Below are positions 41,693-50,974 of a stretch of 64,000 nt of DNA, in pieces (position 1 is the first letter of the stretch; every line of letters begins with the position of its first letter). The DNA lies in the NCBI GenBank assembly GCA_963736525.1, contig CAVTPF010000001.1:62001-126000 (forward strand). Reading direction: 5' to 3'. The notes under the pieces are model-generated. The model saw only the letters and a program-made list of their open reading frames with translations. It did not search any database and was not told the origin of the DNA. The translations under genes were made by a program, and so were the position numbers. The stretch comes from Bog-473 sp963736525 (GTDB taxonomy: Bacteria > Actinomycetota > Acidimicrobiia > Acidimicrobiales > RAAP-2).

Positions 41693-42634
41693 ATGACCAC
41701 GACGACCGCCGGTTCGACGCCGCGTGCCTTCCGGCTCCCCGGTTACCCGGTCGCGGTGGGGCCGTTCACGCACGTGGCCGCAGAGCGAGACAGACTGGCT
41801 GCGCTGCACTGGGTGCACTTCGACGCCCGTCCACTCGGCGCTACGGTGGGGGCGGAGATCTCGGGCGTGGACCTCACCACGGAGTTGGCGGACGAGGTCG
41901 TCGCCGAGCTGCGCCAGGCGCTGCACGACTACAAGGTGATCTTCTTCCGCGATCAGTCGATGAGCCCGTCCCAACATGTGGGATTCGCGCGCCGGTTCGG
42001 CAGTCTGGAAGTCCATCCGTTCCTGCCCTCGAACACCGGGGAGCCCGAGTTGGTCCGCTTCGAGAAGACAGCCGAGGTCAGCGGGTACGAGAATTCGTGG
42101 CACCACGACGTGACGTGGCGGGAGTGCCCGTCAATGGGTGCGGTGCTGCATGCGCTGTCGGTGCCCGAGCAGGGCGGTGACACCCTCTTTGCCGACATGT
42201 ACGCGGCGTACGACGCGCTCGACGAGGACACGAAGAGGGAGATCGACGGCCTCACCGCGGTGCACGACTTCACCCAGACGTTCGGGCACACCATGGCAGA
42301 GCCCGAGCGCCTGGCGGCGCAGGTGCAGTATCCCCCGGTGCGCCATCCCGTGGTCTGCACCCACCCGGCGACGGGGAAGCTCCACCTGTACGTGAACCGG
42401 CCGTTCGTCAGCGACATCGAGGGACTCGGTCGGGAGGACAGCGTCGAGCTCCTCGACCGTCTATGCCGGCAAGCCGATGCACCGGAGCACCAGTGCCGGT
42501 TCACATGGACGAAGGACGCGGTGGCCTTCTGGGACAACCGGGCCGTGCAGCACTACGCGTCGAGCGACTACTGGCCCCAGCGCCGGACGATGGAGCGCGC
42601 CTCCATCGTCGGGATGCGGCCCGTCCGCACCTGA
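41693..42634 (+). CDS. TauD/TfdA-family Fe(II)/2-oxoglutarate dioxygenase
   Basis: 313 residues. Iron ligands H137 and D139 in SWHHDVTW, the distal histidine in NRAVQHYASSDY and the 2-oxoglutarate arginine in RRTMERASIVG are all visible; VGAEISGVDLT is the usual N-terminal segment. Relatives oxidise taurine, alkyl sulfates, phenoxyacids or other small acids. ATG start is 6 nt after a TACAGT -10 element (41681-41686), leaderless. It begins a run of catabolic or secreted-hydrolase genes. The 255-bp gap before it holds no clear gene. Confidence 0.9.
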   Translation: MTTTTAGSTPRAFRLPGYPVAVGPFTHVAAERDRLAALHWVHFDARPLGATVGAEISGVDLTTELADEVVAELRQALHDYKVIFFRDQSMSPSQHVGFARRFGSLEVHPFLPSNTGEPELVRFEKTAEVSGYENSWHHDVTWRECPSMGAVLHALSVPEQGGDTLFADMYAAYDALDEDTKREIDGLTAVHDFTQTFGHTMAEPERLAAQVQYPPVRHPVVCTHPATGKLHLYVNRPFVSDIEGLGREDSVELLDRLCRQADAPEHQCRFTWTKDAVAFWDNRAVQHYASSDYWPQRRTMERASIVGMRPVRT

Positions 42635-42749
42635 AGCCCGGGTGCACGTGTTCTCGACGGTGCGCCGGGAGGTAGGCGTGACCAGACCACCCCGGGGAGC
42701 CGCGCACACCCGCGAGCGGCGGTGACCCGCCGGTCGTATCGTTCCGGGC

Positions 42750-44297
42750 ATGGCTGGGTTCGGCCGGTTCTCCCGCCGGCTCCGGGATCGGCAGGACGAC
42801 GATCTCCCCCTCCCTGCCGGGCCCATCTCCAACGGCGAGTTCGTCCCCGCCGCGGCCAGCGAGCGTGACCGAGCGACGAACACTGCGGTCCGGGTGGCCA
42901 TCGACGACTCGGCGAGGCGACTGGGAGTCGACCGTCGGCGGTTCTTGCAAGGCGCCGGGGCCGTCGCGGCCTCTCTGGCGGTGTTCGAGCTGGCCGGGTG
43001 TTCGTCCGGGCCGATCTCGAGCGGGAGCGCCTCGGGCCGCCCGGGGTCCGGAGGGAGGTACCGGGTTCCACCACCGGAGGACACCGCCGCCTGCCAGCAG
43101 GCGCTGACCGGGTCCGAATTCATCTTCGATGTCCACACTCACCACGTGATTCCAGGCGGCCCCTGGGTCCAGAACGCCCCCGAGACAAACTCACTCGTGC
43201 TCTCGATGCTGCCGGCGGGGTGCACGGACAGTCAGCCGTTGGACTGCGTGGACCGGGCCAACTATTTGCACGACCTCTTCTTGGCCAGTGAGACGACGGT
43301 GGCGGTGCTGACGGACGTTCCCAACTCGGGACCGTCCAATGCCCCGATTCCATTCCCCGAAGCGCTCAGCACCCGGGACATCGCCGCCGGGCTCACCCAC
43401 GGAGGTGCCAGCCGTCTCCTGGTGGAGAACATCATCGCCCCCAATGTCGGGGCCGTGGCGGCGACGCTCGACGAGATGTCGAGCGCCGTGGCGGCCGGCC
43501 CACCTGCGGCGTTCAAGGTGTACACGGCGTGGAGCCCGAGCGGACAGGGGTATTCGCTTGAGGATCCGACCATCGGACTCCCGACCGTGCAGCACGCACA
43601 CGACCTCGGCGTCAAGGTCTTCGTCGCCCATAAGGGACTCCCGCTGGTCAACTTCGATCCAGCGTTCAACCATCCGGACGACATCGTCGCGGTGTCTCGC
43701 CTCTTCCCCGACATGAACTTCGTGGTGTACCACGCCGCGTGGGATCCATCTCACATCGAGGGCCCCTACGACCCGACCGCGACCATCGGCATCGACAGCA
43801 TGCTGAGCGCGCTCGATCGCCACAGCGTGCCGCCCAACGACAACGTCTGGGTGGATGTGGCAACCATGTGGCGTGAGCTACTGACGCAACCGGACCAGGC
43901 GGCACACGCACTCGGCAAGCTGCTCAGCCGGGTGGGGACGCAACGGGTGCTGTGGGGCACCGACGCCATCTGGTACGGGAGCCCCGAGCCCCAGATCATG
44001 GCGATGCGATCGTTCGAGATCACCCCGGAGTTCCAGGATCTCTACAACTACCCGGCCCTGACAGACGACCTGAAGGCAGGCCTCTTCGGACTCAACGCCG
44101 CCGCGCTGTTCGGTGTCGACCCGACCGCCACCCGCTGTGGCCTGGTCGAGGATCCCCTGACGTCGAACGTCCCCGAAGCGGCTCAGTTGCGCAAGGACGG
44201 AGCGCTCCCCTCTCCCTGGCGACCCAACGGCCCCACGACTCGTCGCCAGGTCCTCGACTGGCTCTCCTCGTCACTCACCGCATGGTCCCCGCCGTAG
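42750..44297 (+). CDS. Tat-exported amidohydrolase-family lipoprotein
   Basis: 515 residues. A twin-arginine signal (DRRRFLQGAG, residues 61-70) leads to a lipobox LAGC with C84, so the folded protein should be exported and lipid-anchored outside the membrane; the long stretch before the Tat motif is unusual. The TIM-barrel amidohydrolase domain has H129 and H131 in FDVHTHHV, a VYHAAWDPSH segment and the C-terminal WGTDAIWYG aspartate. Substrate unknown. ATG start is 7 nt after a TATCGT -10 element (42737-42742). Followed within the same strand by the secreted CocE-like hydrolase. Confidence 0.87.
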   Translation: MAGFGRFSRRLRDRQDDDLPLPAGPISNGEFVPAAASERDRATNTAVRVAIDDSARRLGVDRRRFLQGAGAVAASLAVFELAGCSSGPISSGSASGRPGSGGRYRVPPPEDTAACQQALTGSEFIFDVHTHHVIPGGPWVQNAPETNSLVLSMLPAGCTDSQPLDCVDRANYLHDLFLASETTVAVLTDVPNSGPSNAPIPFPEALSTRDIAAGLTHGGASRLLVENIIAPNVGAVAATLDEMSSAVAAGPPAAFKVYTAWSPSGQGYSLEDPTIGLPTVQHAHDLGVKVFVAHKGLPLVNFDPAFNHPDDIVAVSRLFPDMNFVVYHAAWDPSHIEGPYDPTATIGIDSMLSALDRHSVPPNDNVWVDVATMWRELLTQPDQAAHALGKLLSRVGTQRVLWGTDAIWYGSPEPQIMAMRSFEITPEFQDLYNYPALTDDLKAGLFGLNAAALFGVDPTATRCGLVEDPLTSNVPEAAQLRKDGALPSPWRPNGPTTRRQVLDWLSSSLTAWSPP

Positions 44298-44432
44298 GAG
44301 GATCGCGTGTCCGGGGCCCTTCGGCCACCGGACGGCAACTTTGACGGCACGTCGGCGTCGCCGGTACGGTCCGACGCGGGCGAGTGGCACTCGCCGTTGG
44401 GGATGTGCTCGGTTCACCGACCGGGGGGAGCT

Positions 44433-47400
44433 ATGGCCGCACCGGGGGATTGTTGCCAGGTCAGTGCACGACGGCGATGGGCCGGTCTCTCTCGTCGGGC
44501 GCGCTGCGTTGCCGCATCGTGTCTGGCCGTGGCCGGACTGGCGGGGACCACGCAGGCGTTGACGCTCGCCGGGTCCGGTTCGTCAGCGGCAGCCGCCGCG
44601 GGCGTGTCCGGCTCCGGCCCGGTCGCACCGACGGATGGGACGCCACCGCCGCTCGGTTCCATCTCCTGCGCCACCGCCGCCGTCTGCACCGCCGTGGGAG
44701 CGGGTCACATCGTGGCCACGACGGACGGGGGCACCGCTTGGACGGCCGACATCCCGCCCGCAGGCGTCGGGCCGCTGTCCGCCGTCTCGTGTCCGTCGGC
44801 GACGGTGTGTACCGCGGTGGGTTCGACGGCGACCGGCGCCGCCGCGGTGGCCACGACAGACGGGGGCACGAGTTGGAAGGCCGAGAGCCTGCCGGCAGGC
44901 CTCCGGTCGCTCTCCGCCGTCTCGTGTCCGTCCGCCACGGTGTGCACCGCGGTGGGTTCGACGGCGACCGGCGCCGCCGCGGTGGCCACCACGGACGGGG
45001 GCACGAGTTGGAAGGCCGAGAACCTGCCGACCGGTATTGGGTCGCTGTCCGGGGTCTCGTGCCCGTCCATGTCGCTCTGCGCGGCGGCGGGAGACGCCGC
45101 GCCGTCCGGTGCGTGCGGTCCGGTGGCGTCGTGCCCGGCACAGCCCCTCCTCGTGGTGAGCACCGACGGGGGAGCGGCGTGGTCGACCCACACCTTCAAC
45201 GCGGGAGCGCAGGGAGGGACCCTCTCGGGCGTCTCGTGCCCTTCCGAGTCGGCATGCACCGCCGTCGGGGGCACCGGGTCCCGGGCGGGCCTCACCGTCA
45301 CGGCCCTCTTCGGCGGCACCTGCACCGTGGCGTCGGGCTGCACAGCCGTCAACGTCCTCCCGTCGACGCAGGACCTCGAGAGCGTGTCGTGCCCGTCGAT
45401 CTCCGTGTGCACGGCAGTCGGGAACGGGCCGATCGCCATGGAAGGCACCTCGGGCTGGAAGACCGAAATGGCTCCGATCGACCTCCTCGACGGCGTGTCG
45501 TGCCCGACCCCGTCGGCCTGCGAGGCGGTGGGTTCGTCCGCGCCGAACGGCCCGGGGGGAGTCGTGAGCACCACCGACGGGGGGCGAAGTTGGGTGACGG
45601 TCTTCAGCCTGCCGGCTGCCGGGTCGTCCACGGCGGCGACCTCCCCGTCCGTCGGTTCGACCCCGTCCGTCGGTTCGACCCCGTCCGTCGGTTCGACCCC
45701 GTCCGTCGGTGCGACCTCGGCGCCGGTCTCCACCGACACCGTGGCGACCGGCGCAGAAAGCGTCCCCGTCACCGTCACCGGGCACAGCGCCCAGCCGGAG
45801 ACGGAGGTCGTGCTCCCGGCCAGCGGGACGGTCAGTTCGGGAGTCCAATACCTCGACGCCATCGCGTCGGCCAACGAGACCACCGTCACGTTCGTCCTGA
45901 GCGGGGGAACGCTCCGCGACCACGTCATCGCCGGAGCGACGCCCACCTTGTACGGATGGCTCGGCGAATGGAACACGGCGACGGTCCCCGACGGCACCTA
46001 CAGCCTGCAGAGTGTCGCCTCCGGCGCGGACGGTGACAGCGTCTCGAGCGCCCCCATCACCGTCACGGTGGTGGGCAGCATCCTTCCGGCAACGACCCTG
46101 CTGGGCCGGGGTTCGGTCGAGGAGGCGTGGCTCACGGGGGCCCACCCGGGCGACCGGATCACCCTCATGCAGCACGGCCGACCCGTCGCGAACCCGGCCA
46201 ATCCCGGCACGGCCGGGACGTTCGGGGCGCTCATCATCCGAGACCTCGACCCCGGGCCGGGCTTCTCCTGGTCCGACGACACGACCGGTCAGCGGACGCC
46301 GTCGTTCGCCGTGCTGGCGCCAGGAGAGAACCCGCCGACCGATTCGTCGCTCTACACCGGCCAGCCGATGCACGAGGGTCTCAACTACATCACCATGCGT
46401 GACGGCATCCAGCTGGCTGCCACGGTGCGTTACCCCTACGGCCAGACCTGCACGGCGGCCAGCCCCTGTCCGACCGTCATCGAGTACTCGGGCTACAACG
46501 TGGCGGGTCCGACCGACCCGATCCCCTCGCTGATCGCCGGCGCCTTCGGTGTGTCGTGCACCGACTGCGGGAACCCCAATCTCCTGCCCGACTCGGCCAC
46601 CGACGTCGGGGCCGTCGTCGCCCGCGTCTCGGGCTTCGCCACGGTCAGCCTCCAGATGCGAGGCACGGGATGCTCCGGCGGTGCCCTCGACCTCTTCGGG
46701 TACCCGTCGGACTACGACGCGTACGACGCCATCGAGATCGTCGCCCACCAGTCGTGGGTGGCCAACCAGAAGGTCGGCATGGTCGGGATCAGCTTCTCGG
46801 GGCTGTCACAGTTGCCGGCGGCCGGCACCGATCCGCCCGGACTGGCGGCCATCGCGCCGATGAGCCCGACCGACGACGTCTTCTCGACCGGGTACCCGGG
46901 TGGCATCTACAACAACGGGTTCGCCGCCGAGTGGGTCGACGCACGCATCGATGACGCCAAGCCGGCCGCCGCCTACAGCGGCGGCGCACTGGTGCAGAGC
47001 TCGATGACGCCGGTCCCCAACGTCGGCCAGCCGTGGACCTACTACGAGATCGACGCGGAGCTTGCCGCGACTCAGGGGACGTCGTCGACCTGTCTGGCCA
47101 ATCAGGCGCTGCACGACCAGTCCCAGGACCTCGCTGCGCTCGTCGGCCCGCAGGAGGTCGCCCCCGGCACCGGCCCCGGTCGGGACCCCTCGCTGTTCGA
47201 CCGGCGCTCCATGGTCGATTGGGCCGCGCACGTGAATGTCCCCGTGTTCCTCTCCGGCGCGCTGGAGGACGAGCAGACGGGTCCCCAGTGGCCGGCCCTG
47301 ATCGACGCGTTCCCGAAGACGACGCCGGTCTTCGCCAACATGGTCAACGGCGACCACATCGACTCGGCCGACCCGCAGACGATCAGCCGGTGGCTCGAGT

Positions 47401-48404
47401 TCCTCGACATCTACGTGGCCGACAAGGTCCCCGCTGAGCCGAACGCCCTCGACACCCTCGTGCTCGACGAGTTCGCGGCGACCGCGTCCTCGGTGTCGGC
47501 GGAGGCCCCCCTGCCTCCCCTCCGCTTCACGAACGCGCCCGACGTCGCCACTGCCCGCGCCGAGTTCGCGGCGCAGACGCCGCGGGTCCGAGCGCTCTTC
47601 GACAACGGCGCCGGCCCCGCCGGCCCGGGCGACATCGAGTCGACCTACAGCGCGGACTTCTCGAGCTGGCCCCCGGCGGGTACGGCCACGACCCTGTACT
47701 TCGGACCGCACGGTTCGCTGCAGCCGCGGCCGTCTACCCATGCGGGGACCGCATCGTTCAGCCTGGACCCCGACGCCCGGCCCGCGACCAGCCTTCCGCC
47801 CGGTGCGAACGTCTGGGCCGCCAGCCCCAGCTGGGACTGGACGCCGGTCCCCGCCCCCGACGGGATCGCGTTCGAAACCGCCCCGTTCACGACGCCGACC
47901 ACCATTGTGGGGCCGGCCACCCTCGATCTCTGGGTGAAGGCAGCGGTGCCGGTCGAGGACTTCCAGGCGACCATCACCGAGGTCCGCCCGCAGGCCGGGC
48001 AGGAGGAGTACGTCACCTCGGGCTTCCTCCGCAGCACGAACCAGGTCGACGCTTCGAACTCGACGGATCTCTTCACCGATCCCACGTACCTCGGGGCCGA
48101 CGCACGAGACCTGTCCGCGGGCCGGTACTCGCTGGTGAAGATCCCCATCGACCCCATCGCCCACACGTTCCGGCCCGGCACCGAGTTGCGGGTCGTCATC
48201 TCCGCGCCCGGCGGCGACCGCCCCGTGTGGACCTTCGACACGCTCGACAGCGGCCAGCAGGCCACCGTCGGCCTGGGTGGCGTGGCCGCCTCGGCGCTGA
48301 CCGTCAACGTGGTGCCCGAGGTCGGGGCGACCACGACCCTCCCGGCCTGCGGCTCGCTGCGCGGTGAGCCGTGCCGGTCGTACGTGGCCGAAGGCAACCA
48401 GTAG
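44433..48404 (+). CDS. Secreted propeller-repeat protein fused to a CocE/X-Pro dipeptidyl-peptidase-type hydrolase
   Basis: 1323 residues from ATG 44433, chosen because a GGGGGGAG ribosome site precedes it and a signal peptide follows directly; GTG 44307, with a TAGGAGG site, would add 42 residues without a signal. Domains: signal peptide; seven or so repeats of the VSCPSATVCTAVG...TTDGGTSW type, a YCF48/sortilin-like beta-propeller; four TPSVGS hexapeptides; an Ig-like segment; then an S15/CocE alpha/beta hydrolase (MRDGIQLAATV, nucleophile region VGISFSG, acid in GALEDEQTG, histidine NGDHIDS); and a C-terminal jelly-roll. It should act outside the cell on acyl or peptide esters; substrate unknown. 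Confidence 0.87.
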   Translation: MAAPGDCCQVSARRRWAGLSRRARCVAASCLAVAGLAGTTQALTLAGSGSSAAAAAGVSGSGPVAPTDGTPPPLGSISCATAAVCTAVGAGHIVATTDGGTAWTADIPPAGVGPLSAVSCPSATVCTAVGSTATGAAAVATTDGGTSWKAESLPAGLRSLSAVSCPSATVCTAVGSTATGAAAVATTDGGTSWKAENLPTGIGSLSGVSCPSMSLCAAAGDAAPSGACGPVASCPAQPLLVVSTDGGAAWSTHTFNAGAQGGTLSGVSCPSESACTAVGGTGSRAGLTVTALFGGTCTVASGCTAVNVLPSTQDLESVSCPSISVCTAVGNGPIAMEGTSGWKTEMAPIDLLDGVSCPTPSACEAVGSSAPNGPGGVVSTTDGGRSWVTVFSLPAAGSSTAATSPSVGSTPSVGSTPSVGSTPSVGATSAPVSTDTVATGAESVPVTVTGHSAQPETEVVLPASGTVSSGVQYLDAIASANETTVTFVLSGGTLRDHVIAGATPTLYGWLGEWNTATVPDGTYSLQSVASGADGDSVSSAPITVTVVGSILPATTLLGRGSVEEAWLTGAHPGDRITLMQHGRPVANPANPGTAGTFGALIIRDLDPGPGFSWSDDTTGQRTPSFAVLAPGENPPTDSSLYTGQPMHEGLNYITMRDGIQLAATVRYPYGQTCTAASPCPTVIEYSGYNVAGPTDPIPSLIAGAFGVSCTDCGNPNLLPDSATDVGAVVARVSGFATVSLQMRGTGCSGGALDLFGYPSDYDAYDAIEIVAHQSWVANQKVGMVGISFSGLSQLPAAGTDPPGLAAIAPMSPTDDVFSTGYPGGIYNNGFAAEWVDARIDDAKPAAAYSGGALVQSSMTPVPNVGQPWTYYEIDAELAATQGTSSTCLANQALHDQSQDLAALVGPQEVAPGTGPGRDPSLFDRRSMVDWAAHVNVPVFLSGALEDEQTGPQWPALIDAFPKTTPVFANMVNGDHIDSADPQTISRWLEFLDIYVADKVPAEPNALDTLVLDEFAATASSVSAEAPLPPLRFTNAPDVATARAEFAAQTPRVRALFDNGAGPAGPGDIESTYSADFSSWPPAGTATTLYFGPHGSLQPRPSTHAGTASFSLDPDARPATSLPPGANVWAASPSWDWTPVPAPDGIAFETAPFTTPTTIVGPATLDLWVKAAVPVEDFQATITEVRPQAGQEEYVTSGFLRSTNQVDASNSTDLFTDPTYLGADARDLSAGRYSLVKIPIDPIAHTFRPGTELRVVISAPGGDRPVWTFDTLDSGQQATVGLGGVAASALTVNVVPEVGATTTLPACGSLRGEPCRSYVAEGNQ
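44775..45044 (+). repeat. 135-bp tandem duplication inside the propeller region
   Basis: Two adjacent 135-bp units (44775-44909 and 44910-45044) are nearly identical at DNA level, differing mainly at their ends. Each encodes one propeller blade. Such similarity implies a recent duplication or gene conversion. Confidence 0.85.
45643..45714 (+). repeat. Four 18-bp tandem repeats (TPSVGS hexapeptide linker)
   Basis: The 18-bp unit CCCCGTCCGTCGGTTCGA occurs four times head to tail; the last copy has one change (T to G). The units encode a Thr-Pro-Ser-Val-Gly-Ser linker between the propeller and the hydrolase. Copy number may vary between strains. Confidence 0.9.
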
Positions 48405-48446
48405 GGGCCATCGGCTGTCCCTCGGCCGGATGAGCCGGCGGGAGGA

Positions 48447-49247
48447 TCACATGCGGTCGCTCCTCCAGAGATCGGCGATCCGGACGCCCACCTCGGCGAG
48501 CAAGACCCGGAGGTCGGGTAACGACAGGCCCAGGACATTGCTCGGGCTCCCGTGGACGGCCTCGACGAACGGTCCCGCGAGCCCCTCGATGCTGAATGCG
48601 CCGGCCAGAGCGAGGGGCTCCCGGGTGACGACGTACGCTCCGAGTTCCGCCGCACCGGGAACGCCGAATTGCACCACCGAACTGGCGAGACGGCTGAAGC
48701 GACGGCCTGTCGACGTGTCGATGAGGCAGTGACCCGTGTGGAGACTGGCCTGCCGTCCTGACAGTCGTCGCCACATGTCCAGGGCTTCAGCAGGCGAGGC
48801 GGGCTTGCCGAATGCCTCACCCTCGAGGTCGAGCATGGAATCGCACCCGAGGACCAGGCTGTCCGGACAGCGCTCAACGACGGCTGCGGCTTTGCGTTCG
48901 GCCAGGGCCACGACGGCCCGTGGGGTGCTGAGCCCCTCGACCTCTTCGCTCACGCCGCTCACCACGACCGCGGGATCGAATCCAGCGTCACGCAACACCC
49001 GAAGCCGCGAGACGGAGCTGGAGGCGAGGACGAATCGTGGGGATCCCGTGCTCGGTGGAGATGCGGGGGTCCGGGCGCCTTCGGTCGCTGGAGGTTCGGC
49101 CCAGATGTCCATGATGTCGGCACACAGCACGACACACTCGTCGCAGATGTAGACGCCGGGCCCGGCAACCAGTTTCGCGATCTGGTCCTGGGTCTTGCCG
49201 CAGAACGAGCAGCTGGTCGTCATCCTCGACCTGCCGAGCCTGGCCAT
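48447..49247 (-). CDS. ClpX-type zinc finger fused to a Maf nucleotide pyrophosphatase
   Basis: 266 residues. Residues 10-48 match the ClpX N-terminal zinc-binding domain: C13, C16, C35, C38 in CSFCGKTQ and GPGVYICDECVVLC. A Pro/Ser linker follows, then a Maf domain from about residue 70 (FVLASSSVSRLRVL, GCDSML, FGKPASPAEA, LSGRQASLHTG). Maf proteins hydrolyse non-canonical nucleoside triphosphates; ClpX zinc fingers dimerise and bind substrates and adaptors. ATG 49247 has a GGGAG site 5 nt upstream. The fusion has no stop or frame break. It lies 54 bp downstream of a TetR gene. Confidence 0.88.
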   Translation of the reverse strand: MARLGRSRMTTSCSFCGKTQDQIAKLVAGPGVYICDECVVLCADIMDIWAEPPATEGARTPASPPSTGSPRFVLASSSVSRLRVLRDAGFDPAVVVSGVSEEVEGLSTPRAVVALAERKAAAVVERCPDSLVLGCDSMLDLEGEAFGKPASPAEALDMWRRLSGRQASLHTGHCLIDTSTGRRFSRLASSVVQFGVPGAAELGAYVVTREPLALAGAFSIEGLAGPFVEAVHGSPSNVLGLSLPDLRVLLAEVGVRIADLWRSDRM

Positions 49248-49301
49248 CGGCACTCCCTTCCGATCCGGATGCCGCGGGCGGCCCCATCGGGAGCTCGGAA
49301 C

Positions 49302-49919
49302 TCAGATCTCCACGCCGAGCGCTCGCGTCGCGAACACAATGGCACTCTCGATCAGTCTCTCGTCGGCTTCCTCGGGGTTGGCCGTTCGCATCATGGAGAT
49401 ACCGCGAAACATGGCGACGATGACGCGGGCTGTCCGTTCGGTCGGTTCGTCGATCTCGATGCCCCGGCGACTGCGTTCGGCTTCGAGAATGGCGGCGATG
49501 GCACGAATGTCCTCCCGCTCGAGCTCGTTCAGCCGTGACCGAGCAGCCGGGTTGCGCAGGGCGTACAGGTGGAACTCGAGGTACAGAGCGCCGAAGTAGG
49601 GCGCGCGATCGAGTTCGTCTCGGATGACCCTGACAAAGTCGCCGAGACGAGCCTCGGGCGGGACGTCGGAGGCCTCCATGGCCTCCCTTATCGCTGTCAT
49701 CTCCCGCGTGTACCCCTGCTCCAGGAGCGCGAGGAACAGGTCCTCCTTGTTCTTGAAGTTCGAGTACACGGCGCCCTTGGTGAAGCCCGCCGCCGCGGCC
49801 ACCTCGTCGAGGGTGGCTGCGTGAAAGCCCCGCGCTGCGAAGACCTGAGCCGCAGCCTGCAGCAGGTACTCGCGGGTCTGCTGGCGCCTGCGCTCTGCGG
49901 TGAGTGGTTCGAGTGGCAT
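49302..49919 (-). CDS. TetR-family regulator
   Basis: 205 residues. N-terminal HTH: TREYLLQAAAQVFAARGFHAATLDEVAAAAGFTKGAVYSNF in order, with the usual KGAVYSNFKNKEDL recognition end; the rest is a helical ligand-binding domain. ATG start after the divergent region. It faces a DrrAB-like exporter across 41 bp and probably represses it in the absence of an exported toxic ligand, the commonest TetR logic; the Maf-fusion gene downstream may be cotranscribed. Confidence 0.92.
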   Translation of the reverse strand: MPLEPLTAERRRQQTREYLLQAAAQVFAARGFHAATLDEVAAAAGFTKGAVYSNFKNKEDLFLALLEQGYTREMTAIREAMEASDVPPEARLGDFVRVIRDELDRAPYFGALYLEFHLYALRNPAARSRLNELEREDIRAIAAILEAERSRRGIEIDEPTERTARVIVAMFRGISMMRTANPEEADERLIESAIVFATRALGVEI

Positions 49920-49938
49920 AGCTCTTGTGCTACTCGCA

Positions 49939-49953
49939 AGTATAGTAGATACT
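49939..49953. promoter_or_regulatory. Likely TetR operator over two divergent -10 elements
   Basis: AGTAT-AGTAG-ATACT is a 5-5-5 inverted repeat. TATACT on the minus strand (49944-49939) and TATAGT on the plus strand (49941-49946) both fall inside it, so one bound dimer could block tetR and the exporter at once. Confidence 0.55.
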
Positions 49954-49960
49954 GACACGT

Positions 49961-50974
49961 ATGCACGATCCTGTCTGGTATTTGGACGACCACTCGGAAT
50001 CCGTGGTCCGTCAATCAGATGTGGCCGCCTCCGCCGTGTTGACCCGGGGCCTGGTGCGGCGCTTCGGCGCGGTGACTGCGGTCGACGCCATCGACCTCTC
50101 GGTCGGACGGGGAGAGATCTATGGCTTCCTGGGGCCCAATGGAGCCGGAAAGTCCAGCGTCGTGCGGATGCTCTGCACACTCTTGCGTCCACATGGTGGG
50201 GTTGCCCTCGTCGCCGGACATGACGTGGCCCGCCATCCCCACGCCGTCCGGTTGCGCATCGGTGTCGCGCTGCAGGACACAGCGCTCGACGATCGCCAGA
50301 CGGGACGTGAACTCCTGACGCTCCAGGGTCGGCTCTATGGGATGACTGCGTCGCAGGTGCGGGACCGGATGACCGCAGTGCTGGGCCTCGTCGACATCGG
50401 CGCCGCCATCGACCGTCGGATCGGCAGCTATTCGGGCGGCATGAAGCGCCGGCTGGACCTGGCGGCGGCTCTCATCCACCGCCCCGAGGTGCTCTTCCTC
50501 GACGAGCCGACCACCGGGCTCGACCCGCTCAGCCGCGCGCATGTGTGGGCGGAGATCCGCCGGCTCAATGCCGAGCTGGGCATGACCATCTTCCTGACGA
50601 CGCAATACCTCGACGAGGCAGACGCGCTCGCGCATCGGGTCGGGATCATCGACCGCGGCCGTGTGGTCGCGGAGGGCACACCCGAGGAGCTGAAACGCTC
50701 GATCGGGCAGGATCTCATTGTGGCCGAGGTCGAAGGCGACGATCCGACCGTTCTGGCCAAGTTGCGGACGATCGACGGTGTCGATGCTGCGTCGTTCGAG
50801 GTGGGGAGGATCGTCGTGACCACAAAGGACGGTCCAGCCGAGCTGAGCCCGGTCGCGCTCGCGCTCGGTGAAACGTCGTTGCGGGTCAAGGCCCTCACGC
50901 TGCGCACACCCACACTCGACGACGTCTTCATGGAGATGACCGGCTCGCACATCCAGGAAGCGGTGCCAGCGTGA
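49961..50974 (+). CDS. ABC exporter ATPase, DrrA-like
   Basis: 337 residues. Walker A GPNGAGKSS, signature SYSGGMKRRLDLA, Walker B VLFLDEPTTGLDP, H-loop region FLTTQYLDEAD, and a C-terminal domain ending TLDDVFMEMTG, which is characteristic of the DrrA drug-resistance group. The first ~25 residues before the ABC domain are non-conserved, so a later start is possible. Its stop overlaps the permease start as GTGA. Divergent TetR gene probably regulates it. Confidence 0.92.
   Translation: MHDPVWYLDDHSESVVRQSDVAASAVLTRGLVRRFGAVTAVDAIDLSVGRGEIYGFLGPNGAGKSSVVRMLCTLLRPHGGVALVAGHDVARHPHAVRLRIGVALQDTALDDRQTGRELLTLQGRLYGMTASQVRDRMTAVLGLVDIGAAIDRRIGSYSGGMKRRLDLAAALIHRPEVLFLDEPTTGLDPLSRAHVWAEIRRLNAELGMTIFLTTQYLDEADALAHRVGIIDRGRVVAEGTPEELKRSIGQDLIVAEVEGDDPTVLAKLRTIDGVDAASFEVGRIVVTTKDGPAELSPVALALGETSLRVKALTLRTPTLDDVFMEMTGSHIQEAVPA

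Noticed and set aside
44307..44432. Upstream GTG start for the propeller-CocE gene
   Set aside because: It has a good ribosome site but would put 42 uncharged, non-signal residues before the signal peptide; kept only as an alternative start.
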